From assembly GCA_963810945.1 (NCBI GenBank), contig CAWEPI010000008.1, forward strand, positions 806,001 through 870,000: a stretch of DNA of 64,000 nucleotides. Direction: 5' to 3'. Every line of letters begins with the position of its first letter. The first letter of the stretch is position 1. Under the pieces are notes generated by a model. It ran no database searches, had not been told where the DNA came from, and worked only from the letters and a program-made list of their open reading frames with translations. Of the stretch, positions 7,807 to 16,165 are shown piece by piece. Source of the stretch: JAOUEA01 sp963810945 (GTDB lineage: Bacteria; Actinomycetota; UBA4738; HRBIN12). Both the position numbers and the translations under genes were made by a program.

Positions 7807-9360
7807 ATGCCCGAACGCTGGGAGCACGAGCTCAGGAAGCTGCGCGCCGTCCAGCCCGACGCCGACCGGACCTGGCAGCAGGCGCAACGCCACCCGCGCG
7901 GTGAGGGGATGCCGCCCCGCCGTCAGCGCGTGGTCGCCGGCGTCGTCGCGTTCGCGGTGTTCGCGGCGGCCGGCATCTTCGCGTGGCAGATCCTCCAGCC
8001 GACCTCGCCGCTCGACACCTCGGTGGGCCTGCCCGAGGGCCCGACGGTCATCGTCACGTTCCGGATCGCCGACATGAACGCCCACGGCGCTCATGCGCGG
8101 TTGACGGTGGGTGGCGAGACGGTGCAAGGGACGGTCGGTTCGCATTGCTGGACCTTCTCCGGGGGGAGCGGGTGCGCCGACGCGGCCGCGCCCTCGTTCG
8201 CCGACGATGACTTCGTACCCGTGCCGCGAGGCGCGACGCTCGCCATCAGCGGCGATGCGACGAGCGTGGACGGCGAGATCGACCGAGCGGGCGACTTCCC
8301 GTTCCCCAAGGTCCAGGGCTTCGGCTCGATCACGGCACCCGTCACTCTCGATCAACCGGCGGGCAGATACGTGCTCTCGTTCGTCGCCCACGCCGACGAC
8401 GGTGACGTCCCGTTCTACTTCCCTATCGAGCTCGTGAAAGGCCCAGACGGCGCCTCAGGGAGCGTCGGATCTCCTTCAGGAGACACGCTCGCCGTGTCGT
8501 GCACTGATCAGGGGGCAACGGTATCCCCCAACGAGATAGCCGGATCGCCCGACGGCGTCCGTATCCATGCGACCGATGCGACCGGCACGGCGGCCGATGT
8601 CATCGTCTCCGATCCCTCGCAGCCCCCCCTCACTTGGCGCCTCACCGCCGAGGGCGGCTCAGCGTTCGATCCTCTCGTGCAGGTGCAAGCCCCACCGGGT
8701 GATCTCACGGTGACATGCGTCAGACCTGACGACGCGTCGCTGGGGTCTTCGGCTTCGTTCACCGTGACCGATCCAGCCCACTGGTTCCATCCTTGGACGC
8801 TGGACTGCCCGATCGAAGAGATCAAGACCACCGGGGCGATGCCAGTCGTCATCAGCGATGGCGAGATTCGATCGACCGCGCGTCAGTTCCTGGACGGCCT
8901 GCTTCCGGACGACGTTGCCGGTCAATCAGGATGGTCGGCGCAGCTCGCCGTGTATCCAGAGATGATTTCGTTCGAGCGAGCTGGCAGGAGGATCGCCTGG
9001 CTAGAGATCGGCGCCGCCGGTCGTTGGTTCGTCGCTCTCGCCAGCGCTACCTGTGCAGGGGCAGGCCTGAGCCCTTCCGTGACGACCCCCACCTCCATGC
9101 TCGGCTGCTCTCCAGGAGACGAGAGGGCGTTCTCACATCAGGGACCTTCGCTCCTGCCGGCTGGTGAGGCGTTCATCCGGGCGAACGTAGCTGGGATCCT
9201 TCCCTCCGACGCCGTGGACCAACTCGACGCGGTCACGGGAGTCCTCAAGCCGCGATCCGGGCCATGGGTCATCGAGCGGGACGCAACGGTCGTCGCGTGG
9301 GTCGATTACGAGACGCTTTCTGGCGTCGCGTGCCGTGGATCTGGCATCGAGGGCGTCTGA
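7807..9360 (+). CDS. Single-pass membrane protein with large extracytoplasmic region, possible anti-sigma partner
   Basis: This 517-residue protein starts immediately after the sigma-factor stop (TAGATG). A short basic cytoplasmic part (1-40) precedes one membrane helix (about 41-62, VVAGVVAFAVFAAAGIFAWQ) and a long exported region. The layout resembles anti-sigma factors encoded beside ECF sigmas, but I see no HxxxCxxC zinc anti-sigma motif, so the assignment rests on position only. The exported half contains several Cys (SHCWTFSGGSGC) and repeated beta-rich stretches. The distal half looks less GC-biased at third positions than neighbouring genes. No catalytic motif is recognised. Confidence 0.7.
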   Translation: MPERWEHELRKLRAVQPDADRTWQQAQRHPRGEGMPPRRQRVVAGVVAFAVFAAAGIFAWQILQPTSPLDTSVGLPEGPTVIVTFRIADMNAHGAHARLTVGGETVQGTVGSHCWTFSGGSGCADAAAPSFADDDFVPVPRGATLAISGDATSVDGEIDRAGDFPFPKVQGFGSITAPVTLDQPAGRYVLSFVAHADDGDVPFYFPIELVKGPDGASGSVGSPSGDTLAVSCTDQGATVSPNEIAGSPDGVRIHATDATGTAADVIVSDPSQPPLTWRLTAEGGSAFDPLVQVQAPPGDLTVTCVRPDDASLGSSASFTVTDPAHWFHPWTLDCPIEEIKTTGAMPVVISDGEIRSTARQFLDGLLPDDVAGQSGWSAQLAVYPEMISFERAGRRIAWLEIGAAGRWFVALASATCAGAGLSPSVTTPTSMLGCSPGDERAFSHQGPSLLPAGEAFIRANVAGILPSDAVDQLDAVTGVLKPRSGPWVIERDATVVAWVDYETLSGVACRGSGIEGV

Positions 9361-9366
9361 TCCGCG

Positions 9367-10347
9367 TCAGACGGCGAAGCGCACGTGCAGGATGTCGCCC
9401 TCCTGCACCTGGTAGTCCTTCCCTTCCACCCGGATCTTGCCGTGGGTCTTGGCGTCCTCCATCGATCCCTGCGCCACCAGGTCGTCGTAGGAGATCACGT
9501 CCGCGCGGATGAACCCTCGCTGCAGATCGGTGTGGATCACGCCAGCGGCCTCGGGTGCGTGCGCGCCGCGCCGCACCTCCCAGGCACGCGTCTCGTCCTC
9601 GCCGGTCGTGAGGAACGTGATGAGGTCGAGGGCTCGGTAGCCTGCGTGGATCACCTTCTCGAGGCCGGGCTCGGCCACGCCGAATTCCTCCAGCAGCGCA
9701 CGCGCCTCCTCCGGATCCATCTCCGCGGTCTCCGCCTCGATGGAGGCGTAGACGCCGACGGCGTCCTCCGACGCGAGCTCAGCGGGCACCTCCAGCCCTT
9801 CCTCGAGGTTCGCCACGACCACCTCGGGCTTCATCGTGAGCGGCGCGATGCCCCGCAGCAGCTCCGTCTCTTGGGGCTCCAGGCCCGCCGCACGCAACGG
9901 CGTCTCCGCGTCCAGGGCGGCCTTCGCGTTCCGCAATGCCGCCACCTCCTCGTTCACGCGACCCTTCGCACGCTTCTCCGCCTTCTCGAGTGCCGACTCG
10001 ATCACCCCGAGGTCCGCGAGCAGGAGATCGGCACGCACGCCGGCGAGCTCCGCCGCGGGGGCCCGGTCGGGTCCGAAGCAGCGGATCACGAGCGCGAGGG
10101 CATCCGCCTCGCGGAGCTTCGCGACGCCCTGCGCGCTCGACGTCCCCCCGGGCACGTCGACGAAGCGCACCTGCGCGGCCACGGTCTTCTTCGAGCGCTC
10201 CATCTCGGTGAGCACGTCGAGACGCGGGTCCGGCACGGGCACGACGGCCACGTTCGCCTGTCCGCCGTGCGAGCCGGCGCGCGTGAGCGCCGTGAACAAG
10301 GTGGATCTCCCGGAGAACGGGACGCCGACGAGGCCGATGTCCTTCAC
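9367..10347 (-). CDS. ychF: YchF/Obg-family P-loop NTPase with atypical P-loop
   Basis: This 326-residue protein is clearly YchF-like at the C-terminus: EPGLEKVIHAGYRALDLITF, ETRAWEVRRGAHAPEAAGVIHTD and the terminal TGS domain (KIRVEGKDYQVQEGDILHVRF). The N-terminal nucleotide site is divergent. The P-loop is GVPFSGRST with Arg14 in place of the invariant Lys, the usual NFPFCT switch segment is missing, and G3 is DVPG instead of DIAG. It is about 37 residues shorter than E. coli YchF. GTG 10347 is chosen because homology starts there. Canonical YchF is a ribosome-associated ATPase; activity here may be altered. Confidence 0.85.
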   Translation of the reverse strand: MKDIGLVGVPFSGRSTLFTALTRAGSHGGQANVAVVPVPDPRLDVLTEMERSKKTVAAQVRFVDVPGGTSSAQGVAKLREADALALVIRCFGPDRAPAAELAGVRADLLLADLGVIESALEKAEKRAKGRVNEEVAALRNAKAALDAETPLRAAGLEPQETELLRGIAPLTMKPEVVVANLEEGLEVPAELASEDAVGVYASIEAETAEMDPEEARALLEEFGVAEPGLEKVIHAGYRALDLITFLTTGEDETRAWEVRRGAHAPEAAGVIHTDLQRGFIRADVISYDDLVAQGSMEDAKTHGKIRVEGKDYQVQEGDILHVRFAV

Positions 10348-10498
10348 GGCCCCGAGGCTACCGGAAGCGGTCGGACCGCCGACCCGACCGGACCGACCGT
10401 TAGGCGCGGCGCGCATCGACCGTTCGGCCCACAAGTACCGCCGTTCGGTCCCTGTGCCCCCCAGACGACTGATGCCGATGTAGCTCAGGAGACCGGGC

Positions 10499-10620
10499 GG
10501 GGTGGGGTGCCGCCAGACCCACCTCACCCCGTCGGGTCCGTTCCGGTGAGACGGCCGCGCGCGCGTCGACGCGGACGCAAGCTCCGGTGGGCTGGGGATC
10601 CGACGGCCCCAGCCCACCGG
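10499..10620. other. Two strong stem-loops in the 349-bp gap between divergent ychF and cyclase genes
   Basis: The gap 10348-10696 holds two inverted repeats. The first has 11-bp arms with one mismatch at 10499-10509 and 10520-10530. The second has perfect 14-bp arms at 10584-10597 and 10607-10620 with a 9-base loop. Both flanking genes are transcribed outward, so neither hairpin is needed as a gene terminator. No U-tract follows. A small structured RNA or a regulatory element is possible. CCGTTCGG also recurs at about 10409 and 10441. Nothing coding was recognised here. Confidence 0.5.
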
Positions 10621-10696
10621 CACCTTCCCTCCGCCGCTGAGCACGGCGGCTCGTTCTTCCGTGGCGCACGCCGCGAGGGCCGTCTAGGCTGAGCCG

Positions 10697-13600
10697 ATGG
10701 TCTGTACCCGGTGCGGCTCCGACGCGCCCGCCGACGCCAGGTTCTGCCCCTCCTGCGGCGCCCCCCTGGAGGCGGCGCCGGTCCAGGAGGAGCGCAAGCT
10801 CGTCTCGGTCCTGTTCGTGGACGTCGTCGGATCCACCGCACGAGCCGACGGCGCCGATCCCGAGGACGTGCGCGCGCAGAACCAGCTCTACTACGGCGAG
10901 ACCCGGGCCCGCATCGAGCGGTTCGGAGGCGTCGTCGAGAAGTACGTGGGCGACGCGGTGATGGCCGTCTTCGGGGCGCCGCTCGCACACAGCGAGGACG
11001 CTGAGCGCGCGGTGCGCGCCGCCCTCAGCATCCTGGAGGGGATCCAGGTCCTCAATACGCGGCACGAGGGACTGGACCTGCACGTGCGCGCCGCCGTCTG
11101 CACGGGCGAGGCGATGATCACGGTGGACGCACCACCCGCGGACGCCCTCGCCACGGGCGATGTCGTGAACATCGCGGCGCGCCTCCAGTCGGTGGCGCCT
11201 CCCGACGGCGTCGTGGTCGACGCCGAGACCCATCGCCTCACGCGCCACGCCTTCGGCTTCCAAGAGCTCCCCGACGTGGACGCGAAGGGCAAGCGCGACC
11301 CGGTCGCCGCCTGGCTGGTGGAAGGGGCGCCGGTCGTCCCCGCCGGCCGGCCGATGTCCACCTCACCGCTCGTCGGCCGCGATCGGGAGCTGCTCCTGAT
11401 CGCGACGCTCTGGGACCGCGTGCGCGCGAGTCGGGTCCCGCACCTGATCACGGTGCTCGGGCCGGCGGGGATCGGCAAGACCCGGATCGGGCGGGAGGTC
11501 TCCGAGATGGTCGAGGAGCAGGGCGGCCGCGCGCTCTGGGGCCGCAGCCTCCCCTACGAAGAGCAGACGCCGTACCGCTCGTTCGCGGAGATCGTCCGTC
11601 GCGCTGCCTCGATCTACGAGAACGACTCGGCCGAGGTGGCCCGCGGCAAGCTCGCGGACCTCGTGGGCGACGTCTTCCCCACGGCGGAGGTCGCGGAGAG
11701 CCGCGCCTACCTCGGGCAGCTCCTGGGGCTGGTCACGACCGAGGGCACCGACGATCCTCACCACCTTTACTTCGCGGCCCGACGCCTCGTGGAGCTCCTC
11801 GGCGCACGGGCGCCCCTGCTGCTGGTCTTCGAGGACATCCATTGGGCCGACGACGCTCTGATGGAGCTCCTCGACTACCTGGTGGGTCGCGTCGCCGACC
11901 AGCCCGTCGCGTTCCTGGCGCTCGCGCGGCCGGAGTTCGTCGAGACCCGCCCCTCGTTCGGGGCGGGGCTCATGGGCCAGACCAAGTTGCCGCTCGAGCC
12001 GCTCACGGCCGTCGAGGCGACCGAGCTGATCGCGGCCACGCTGCCTGCGGAACCCGCCACCGTGGAGAAGCTGGTGCAGCGGGCGGAGGGGAACCCGCTC
12101 TTCCTCGAAGAGCTCGCCGCCGCGGTCGCGGACGACGCCGACGTCGATGAGTTGCCGACGACGGTGCGTGCGGCCATCGCGGCGCGGATCGACGCGCTCC
12201 CGCCCGGCGCGCGCACGGGTCTGCTGCACGCATCGGTGATCGGACAGTCGTTCTGGCGGGGCGTGGTGGAGCGCATCGGCGAGCTCGACGACGTCGACGA
12301 GGCCCTCGAAGCCCTCGAGGCCCGCGGCCTGGTGCAACGACGTTCCGAGAGTCAGCTGGAAGGAGACGTGCAGTACGCGTTCAAACACATGCTGATCCGC
12401 GACGTCGCCTATGCGACCTTGCCCCGATCCGTGCGTCGGGAGCTGCACGCGGCCACGGCGCGCGTGATCGAGTCCTCGATGCCGGACCCCGAGGAGCTCG
12501 CCTGGGTGCTGGCGCTCCACTGGAGGGAGGCCGGAGACGCGCAGCGCGCGATGGAGTACCTGATCGCCGCGGGCGATCGCGCGCTCGCCGCGCTGGCTGG
12601 GGAGCAGACCCACGACCTGTATAGCCGCGCCCTCGAGCTCGCCGCCACCGACGAGGATCGCCGCCGCATCCGCCTGCGGCGCGGGCTCGCCCTGGTGGAG
12701 CTCGAGGAGTTCTCCCGCGCCGACGAGGAGCTGGCCGCGCTGATCCCCGAGCTGGATGGCACCGACGAGGTGGAGGCGATCATCGGCCGTTCCCGCGCCA
12801 CGTTCTGGACGGAGCGGGCCGAGGAGACGATCGCGCTCGCGGAGCGGGCCCTCGTGCTCACGCGCGAGCGCGCGCCGGAACTGGAGCCCGTGGCGCTGGC
12901 GCGGTTGTCGGGGACCTACGCGATGCGGGGCGAGGCGGGCGATCTCGACCGCGCGATCGAGTTGGGCGACCGTGCGTTGGAGATCTGGACGCCCGGGGTC
13001 CGCCAGCCCGAGCTGGCGGAGCACTTCCACATGCACGCCGACAACTTCTACTGGACGGGAGACTTCGCTCGGACCCTGGAGATGTCCGAGGGCGCCGCCA
13101 AGGTGGGAGGGCTCGAGCCCAGCAGCGCCGAGTACCTGCTGCGCGGCGCCGGGATGCGAGGTCTCGCCCTGGCGGGGATGGGTCGCTACGAGGAGGCGCT
13201 CGAGGCGGCCGAGGCCGCGATCGCCACGGCTCGGAGGATCGGGCGCCCCGACAACGTCGTGATGAACTACTCCACCCTCACGTTGCGCGAGATCTTCTGG
13301 CTCGACGAGGCCGCCGATCGCAGCGCGACGGTACAGGACCGGCTCGGCCCATCCGCCTTCAACATGCCCTGGATCAACGCCCGCGCCGACGTGATCTGCA
13401 CGGATCTCCTGCTCGGCGACATCGGCGCCGTGGATCGTGCATGGCCCGACGTGTGGGAGGCCGCGGCCGCGAGCCACGCGTGGGAGCGGTGGCTCGTGGG
13501 TGGGAGGCTGGCGGCGGTGCGCGCGGCGGCGGCCCTCGAGGCCGGGCGCTTCGAGGACGCGCTCGCATGGTCGGAGCGCACCATCGAGATGGCGCGGCCC

Positions 13601-13927
13601 GTGCGACGGCACAAGTACGAGATCGACGGAACGATCACGCTGGGGCGGACCCTCGCTGCGCTCGGCCGGGTCGAGGTCGGGCTCGCGCGCCTGAGGGAGG
13701 CGATCGCCCTCGCCGAGGGTCTCGGCGGCTCGCCGTTGCTGCGCTGGCGGGCCCGCGCCGCGTTCGCCGAGGCGGCGCTGCAGGACGCCGGCACGGGAGC
13801 GGAGGGCGAACGGCGGCTGGCCGAGGCGACCGGCATCATCGAAGAGGTCGCGGCGGGTCTCGACGACGAGCGGGCCGCCCGGTACCGGGCGGCCCCGCAG
13901 GTCGTGCAGGTGATGGAACGGGTCTGA
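10697..13927 (+). CDS. Adenylate/guanylate cyclase-AAA ATPase-TPR multidomain regulator
   Basis: This 1076-residue protein has, in order, a zinc ribbon (Cys3, Cys6, Cys17, Cys20), a class III nucleotide cyclase domain (about 33-215; metal-binding Asp42 in LFVDVVGST and Asp86 in YVGDAVMAVFG), a STAND/AAA-type ATPase (Walker A GPAGIGKT near 255, Walker B LLLVFEDIHWAD near 375) and a long TPR array (about 600-1060). Such proteins are thought to couple ATP-driven assembly to cyclic nucleotide production; ligands are generally unknown. TAGGCT at 10685-10690 is 6 bases before the ATG, indicating a leaderless mRNA. A paralogue lies at 51833-54679. Confidence 0.9.
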   Translation: MVCTRCGSDAPADARFCPSCGAPLEAAPVQEERKLVSVLFVDVVGSTARADGADPEDVRAQNQLYYGETRARIERFGGVVEKYVGDAVMAVFGAPLAHSEDAERAVRAALSILEGIQVLNTRHEGLDLHVRAAVCTGEAMITVDAPPADALATGDVVNIAARLQSVAPPDGVVVDAETHRLTRHAFGFQELPDVDAKGKRDPVAAWLVEGAPVVPAGRPMSTSPLVGRDRELLLIATLWDRVRASRVPHLITVLGPAGIGKTRIGREVSEMVEEQGGRALWGRSLPYEEQTPYRSFAEIVRRAASIYENDSAEVARGKLADLVGDVFPTAEVAESRAYLGQLLGLVTTEGTDDPHHLYFAARRLVELLGARAPLLLVFEDIHWADDALMELLDYLVGRVADQPVAFLALARPEFVETRPSFGAGLMGQTKLPLEPLTAVEATELIAATLPAEPATVEKLVQRAEGNPLFLEELAAAVADDADVDELPTTVRAAIAARIDALPPGARTGLLHASVIGQSFWRGVVERIGELDDVDEALEALEARGLVQRRSESQLEGDVQYAFKHMLIRDVAYATLPRSVRRELHAATARVIESSMPDPEELAWVLALHWREAGDAQRAMEYLIAAGDRALAALAGEQTHDLYSRALELAATDEDRRRIRLRRGLALVELEEFSRADEELAALIPELDGTDEVEAIIGRSRATFWTERAEETIALAERALVLTRERAPELEPVALARLSGTYAMRGEAGDLDRAIELGDRALEIWTPGVRQPELAEHFHMHADNFYWTGDFARTLEMSEGAAKVGGLEPSSAEYLLRGAGMRGLALAGMGRYEEALEAAEAAIATARRIGRPDNVVMNYSTLTLREIFWLDEAADRSATVQDRLGPSAFNMPWINARADVICTDLLLGDIGAVDRAWPDVWEAAAASHAWERWLVGGRLAAVRAAAALEAGRFEDALAWSERTIEMARPVRRHKYEIDGTITLGRTLAALGRVEVGLARLREAIALAEGLGGSPLLRWRARAAFAEAALQDAGTGAEGERRLAEATGIIEEVAAGLDDERAARYRAAPQVVQVMERV

Positions 13928-13942
13928 CCGAGTGGATCGACC

Positions 13943-14335
13943 CTAGGACTTGGTCTCCCAGAAGATCTTGGCCAGCTCGTCGATCGCGTCGAGCAGCTGC
14001 TGGCCCTGCGCCGGGTCGAGCGACTTCTTGGCGTCGCCGGCGAGCTTCGTCGCCTTCCAGAACTTGTCGTGGAGGTCCGGGTACTTCTCCACGTGCTCGG
14101 GCTTGAAGTAGTCGGTCCACAGCACCCACAGGTGCTCCTTCACCATGTTCGCCCGCTCTTCCTTGATGCCCACGGCGCGCTCACGGAACACGGCGTCGTC
14201 GGAGCCCTGGTACTTCTCCTGGCAGGCCTTCACCGACTCGGCCTCGATGCGGGCCTGGGCCGGGTCGTACACGCCGCACGGCAGGTCGCAGTGTGCGTGG
14301 ACGGTGCGGCGCGGCTTGAGGAATGCTTCGAGCAT
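13943..14335 (-). CDS. sodN: Nickel-containing superoxide dismutase
   Basis: This 130-residue protein is NiSOD. The nickel hook HCDLPCGVY begins at residue 15, after a 14-residue leader (MLEAFLKPRRTVHA) that must be cleaved to expose the N-terminal His ligand; Cys2 and Cys6 of the mature protein are the thiolate ligands. The four-helix body (QARIEAESVKACQEKYQ onward) is the usual length. It removes superoxide in the cytoplasm as a hexamer. It diverges from sodX, whose product cleaves the leader, and shares a 61-base intergenic region with a palindromic operator candidate. Confidence 0.96.
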   Translation of the reverse strand: MLEAFLKPRRTVHAHCDLPCGVYDPAQARIEAESVKACQEKYQGSDDAVFRERAVGIKEERANMVKEHLWVLWTDYFKPEHVEKYPDLHDKFWKATKLAGDAKKSLDPAQGQQLLDAIDELAKIFWETKS

Positions 14336-14373
14336 GGAACCGCCTCCTTCGTCGAACGAGCCGAAGTCTGAAA

Positions 14374-14390
14374 CCTACCACCGCGGTAGG
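14374..14390. promoter_or_regulatory. Palindromic operator candidate between sodN and sodX
   Basis: CCTACC (14374-14379) and GGTAGG (14385-14390) form a perfect 6-bp inverted repeat with a 5-base spacer, 7 bases before the sodX ATG. It is the only clear palindrome in the divergent region and could control both genes. It does not resemble the Streptomyces Nur box (TTGCA-type arms). The regulator is unknown. Confidence 0.55.
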
Positions 14391-14396
14391 AAACCG

Positions 14397-14798
14397 ATGG
14401 ACGCGGCCATCGCCGGGGCCGTCGTGGCGACGGGACTCGCGTGGGCGTGCCTGCGTCTACGCCCGACGCGCGTGGCGATCGAGGGTCCGTCGATGATGCC
14501 CACCCTCTTCCCGGGCGACTGGGCCCTGGCCGTGGAGGCGCGCAGGTACGCGCCGGGCGACGTCGTCGTGGTGGAGCACCCGGGCCGGCCCGGCTACGAG
14601 ATGGTCAAGCGGATCGCGGCCGGCCCGGGTGCGGCCGTGGGCGATCGCCGCCTCGGGCCGGACGAGTGGTGGGTGCTCGGCGACCACGAGGCGTCCTCGA
14701 CCGATTCCCGTCAGTTCGGGCCGGTGCGCACGGACGCGCTGAGGGCGAAGGTGGCGCTCGTCTACTGGCCGAAGGAGCGGCGGCGCCTCGTGCGATGA
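14397..14798 (+). CDS. sodX: Nickel-type SOD maturation protease SodX
   Basis: This 133-residue S26-family peptidase has an N-terminal hydrophobic segment (about 3-18), a catalytic Ser in IEGPSMMPTL, a Lys in EMVKRIAAGPG, and WWVLGDHEASSTDSRQFG, which corresponds to the signal peptidase GDN/DSR box. The short size and its place opposite sodN identify it as the protease that trims the NiSOD leader before nickel loading. The ATG at 14397 is chosen; the longer frame to 14145 is shadow over sodN. It shares the promoter region with sodN. Confidence 0.9.
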   Translation: MDAAIAGAVVATGLAWACLRLRPTRVAIEGPSMMPTLFPGDWALAVEARRYAPGDVVVVEHPGRPGYEMVKRIAAGPGAAVGDRRLGPDEWWVLGDHEASSTDSRQFGPVRTDALRAKVALVYWPKERRRLVR

Positions 14799-14883
14799 GC
14801 GAACGCGAGCTCACCCGCGTGCCGCTCGGCGCCGATAGAGATGCATGGGTCACGTTCCTCCCGAGCGTCCGTACGATGGTCGG

Positions 14884-15702
14884 GTGAGCGCGCTTCCCCC
14901 ACGTCCCGACACGGGCCTGCCCCCGCCCCCGCCGCCGCCGTTCGTCCATGCGCCGACGCAGCGCCGGCGGGCCTCCCGCCGCGGCTTCACGACCGCCGCG
15001 GCCGCGCTGATCCTGATCGCCCTGGTGGCCGCCGCCCTCGTGCCGAGCGTCCCCCGCCTATCCCGTACCTCCACCACCACGTCGGACACGGACGCGCCGT
15101 ACTCGTTCATCCTCAGCCGGCCCACGGGCGACCCCGTGCGATGGAACCCTTGCGACCCCATCCACTATGTGGTGAACCTCGGCACCGCACCCGACTCATC
15201 GTTGGACGACGTGCATGAGGCCGTCCGGCGTGTCTCCGCCGCCACCGGCATCACCTTCGTCGACGATGGGTTCACGCAGGAGATCCCGATGGACGACCGG
15301 GACGCCTACCAGCCCGCGACGTACGGGGATCGCTGGGCACCCGTCCTCATCGCCTGGGTGACACCGTCGCAGACCGACATCCCCTTCTCCAAGAACGGGC
15401 ACACCGCCGCGGGCGTGGCGTCCCCGCAGGTCCCCGACTCGGGCCAACTGATCTACGTGAGCGGTTGGGTGGCCATCAACGCCGCCGACCCCAATGCGCC
15501 GGGCTTCGGGTACTACGGCGACGAGGGGCTCGTGTTACAGCACGAGCTCACCCACGTCGTGGGGCTCGGACACGTGAAGGAATGGGGGGAGCTGATGGAG
15601 GGATCCGGAGGCGGCGTCACCGACTACGGCCCCGGGGATCTGGCGGGGCTCGACCTGGTCGGGCGCGATCAGGGCTGCCTCACGACGCCCGAACCGGGTT
15701 GA
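14884..15702 (+). CDS. Membrane-anchored zinc metalloprotease-like protein (HExxHxxGxxH)
   Basis: This 272-residue protein has a Pro-rich cytoplasmic N-terminus (about 1-20), one membrane helix (about 40-57) and an exported catalytic domain. HELTHVVGLGH starts at residue 220 and gives the three-His zinc site and catalytic Glu of metzincin-like peptidases. DPIHYVVNLG and GITFVDDGF resemble the substrate-cleft strands of matrixin-type domains. The start is GTG 14884, with TACGAT 6 bases upstream (leaderless pattern). Substrate unknown. It follows sodX on the same strand but has its own promoter. Confidence 0.82.
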   Translation: MSALPPRPDTGLPPPPPPPFVHAPTQRRRASRRGFTTAAAALILIALVAAALVPSVPRLSRTSTTTSDTDAPYSFILSRPTGDPVRWNPCDPIHYVVNLGTAPDSSLDDVHEAVRRVSAATGITFVDDGFTQEIPMDDRDAYQPATYGDRWAPVLIAWVTPSQTDIPFSKNGHTAAGVASPQVPDSGQLIYVSGWVAINAADPNAPGFGYYGDEGLVLQHELTHVVGLGHVKEWGELMEGSGGGVTDYGPGDLAGLDLVGRDQGCLTTPEPG

Positions 15703-15721
15703 TCCTCCCGCGCCGCCCGGA

Positions 15722-15839
15722 TTGTGAGATCGGAGCCGCTGAGCTAGGCTGTTGCACCTGCAAATGATCTGCACGCGCGAAGCCGGCATCGTGGGGGCCA
15801 TGATCCCCGACCGTCTCTGCTGTCAGTCCTGACAGGAGA
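15722..15839 (+). promoter_or_regulatory. tusA-dsrE2 promoter with two inverted-repeat operator candidates
   Basis: TTGTGA (15722-15727) and TAGGCT (15745-15750) are 17 bases apart, a good sigma-70-type promoter for the downstream pair. TTGCA-CC-TGCAA (15752-15763) sits over the expected transcription start. A second repeat further down has perfect 7-bp arms, CTGTCAG-TC-CTGACAG (15820-15835), extendable to 11-bp arms with one mismatch (15816-15839). The first looks like an operator. The second lies in the leader and could be an operator or an RNA hairpin. The regulators are unknown. Confidence 0.6.
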
Positions 15840-15914
15840 CGGCGCCGCACGTCCGCGCGTCACCGATCCGCCCGCCCCTTCCCGTCTCGCATCCGCACCG
15901 TTCGGAGGTCCCAC

Positions 15915-16163
15915 GTGTCCACCACCGTCTCCGCCGTCACCACCGTCACCGTCGACGCTCGCGGGCAATCGTGCCCTGGTCCGCTGGTCTCGCTCGCCAA
16001 GGCCCTGAAGGACGCCGCCTCGGGTGACGTCTTCGAGCTCCTCGCGACGGATCCCGGCTCCAGGTCCGACGTCCCGAGCTGGGCCACCATCAGCGGCAAC
16101 GAGCTCCTCGAGGCCGGCGAGCTCGAGGACGGTACCTACCGCTACGTGGTCAGGAAGGCCTGA
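15915..16163 (+). CDS. TusA-family sulfur carrier/sulfurtransferase
   Basis: This 82-residue cytoplasmic protein has the TusA signature DARGQSCPGPL with the persulfide-carrying Cys20 (CPxP motif). The start is GTG 15915, with GGAGGT 5 bases upstream. TusA-like proteins pass sulfane sulfur between partners. Here the gene is followed after 2 bases by a DsrE2-type gene, a pairing known from sulfur-oxidising and persulfide-handling clusters, so a role in sulfane-sulfur trafficking is more likely than tRNA thiolation. No rhodanese or Hdr genes are in the window. Confidence 0.9.
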   Translation: MSTTVSAVTTVTVDARGQSCPGPLVSLAKALKDAASGDVFELLATDPGSRSDVPSWATISGNELLEAGELEDGTYRYVVRKA

Positions 16164-16165
16164 GC

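Noticed and set aside
10476..10500. TAGCTCAG resembling a tRNA D-arm
   Set aside because: No acceptor pairing, anticodon stem or T-loop GGTTC follows; it is part of the hairpin-rich spacer.
11363..13612. Long open frame antisense to the cyclase/AAA/TPR gene
   Set aside because: Composition typical of frame shadows in GC-rich DNA; the sense protein has full domain structure.
14374..14390. Nur (nickel-responsive Fur) box
   Set aside because: The palindrome arms are CCTACC/GGTAGG, not TTGCA-like; listed only as an operator of unknown regulator.
14796..14888. 30-codon ORF between sodX and the metalloprotease
   Set aside because: It overlaps both flanking genes, has no ribosome site and no recognisable sequence.
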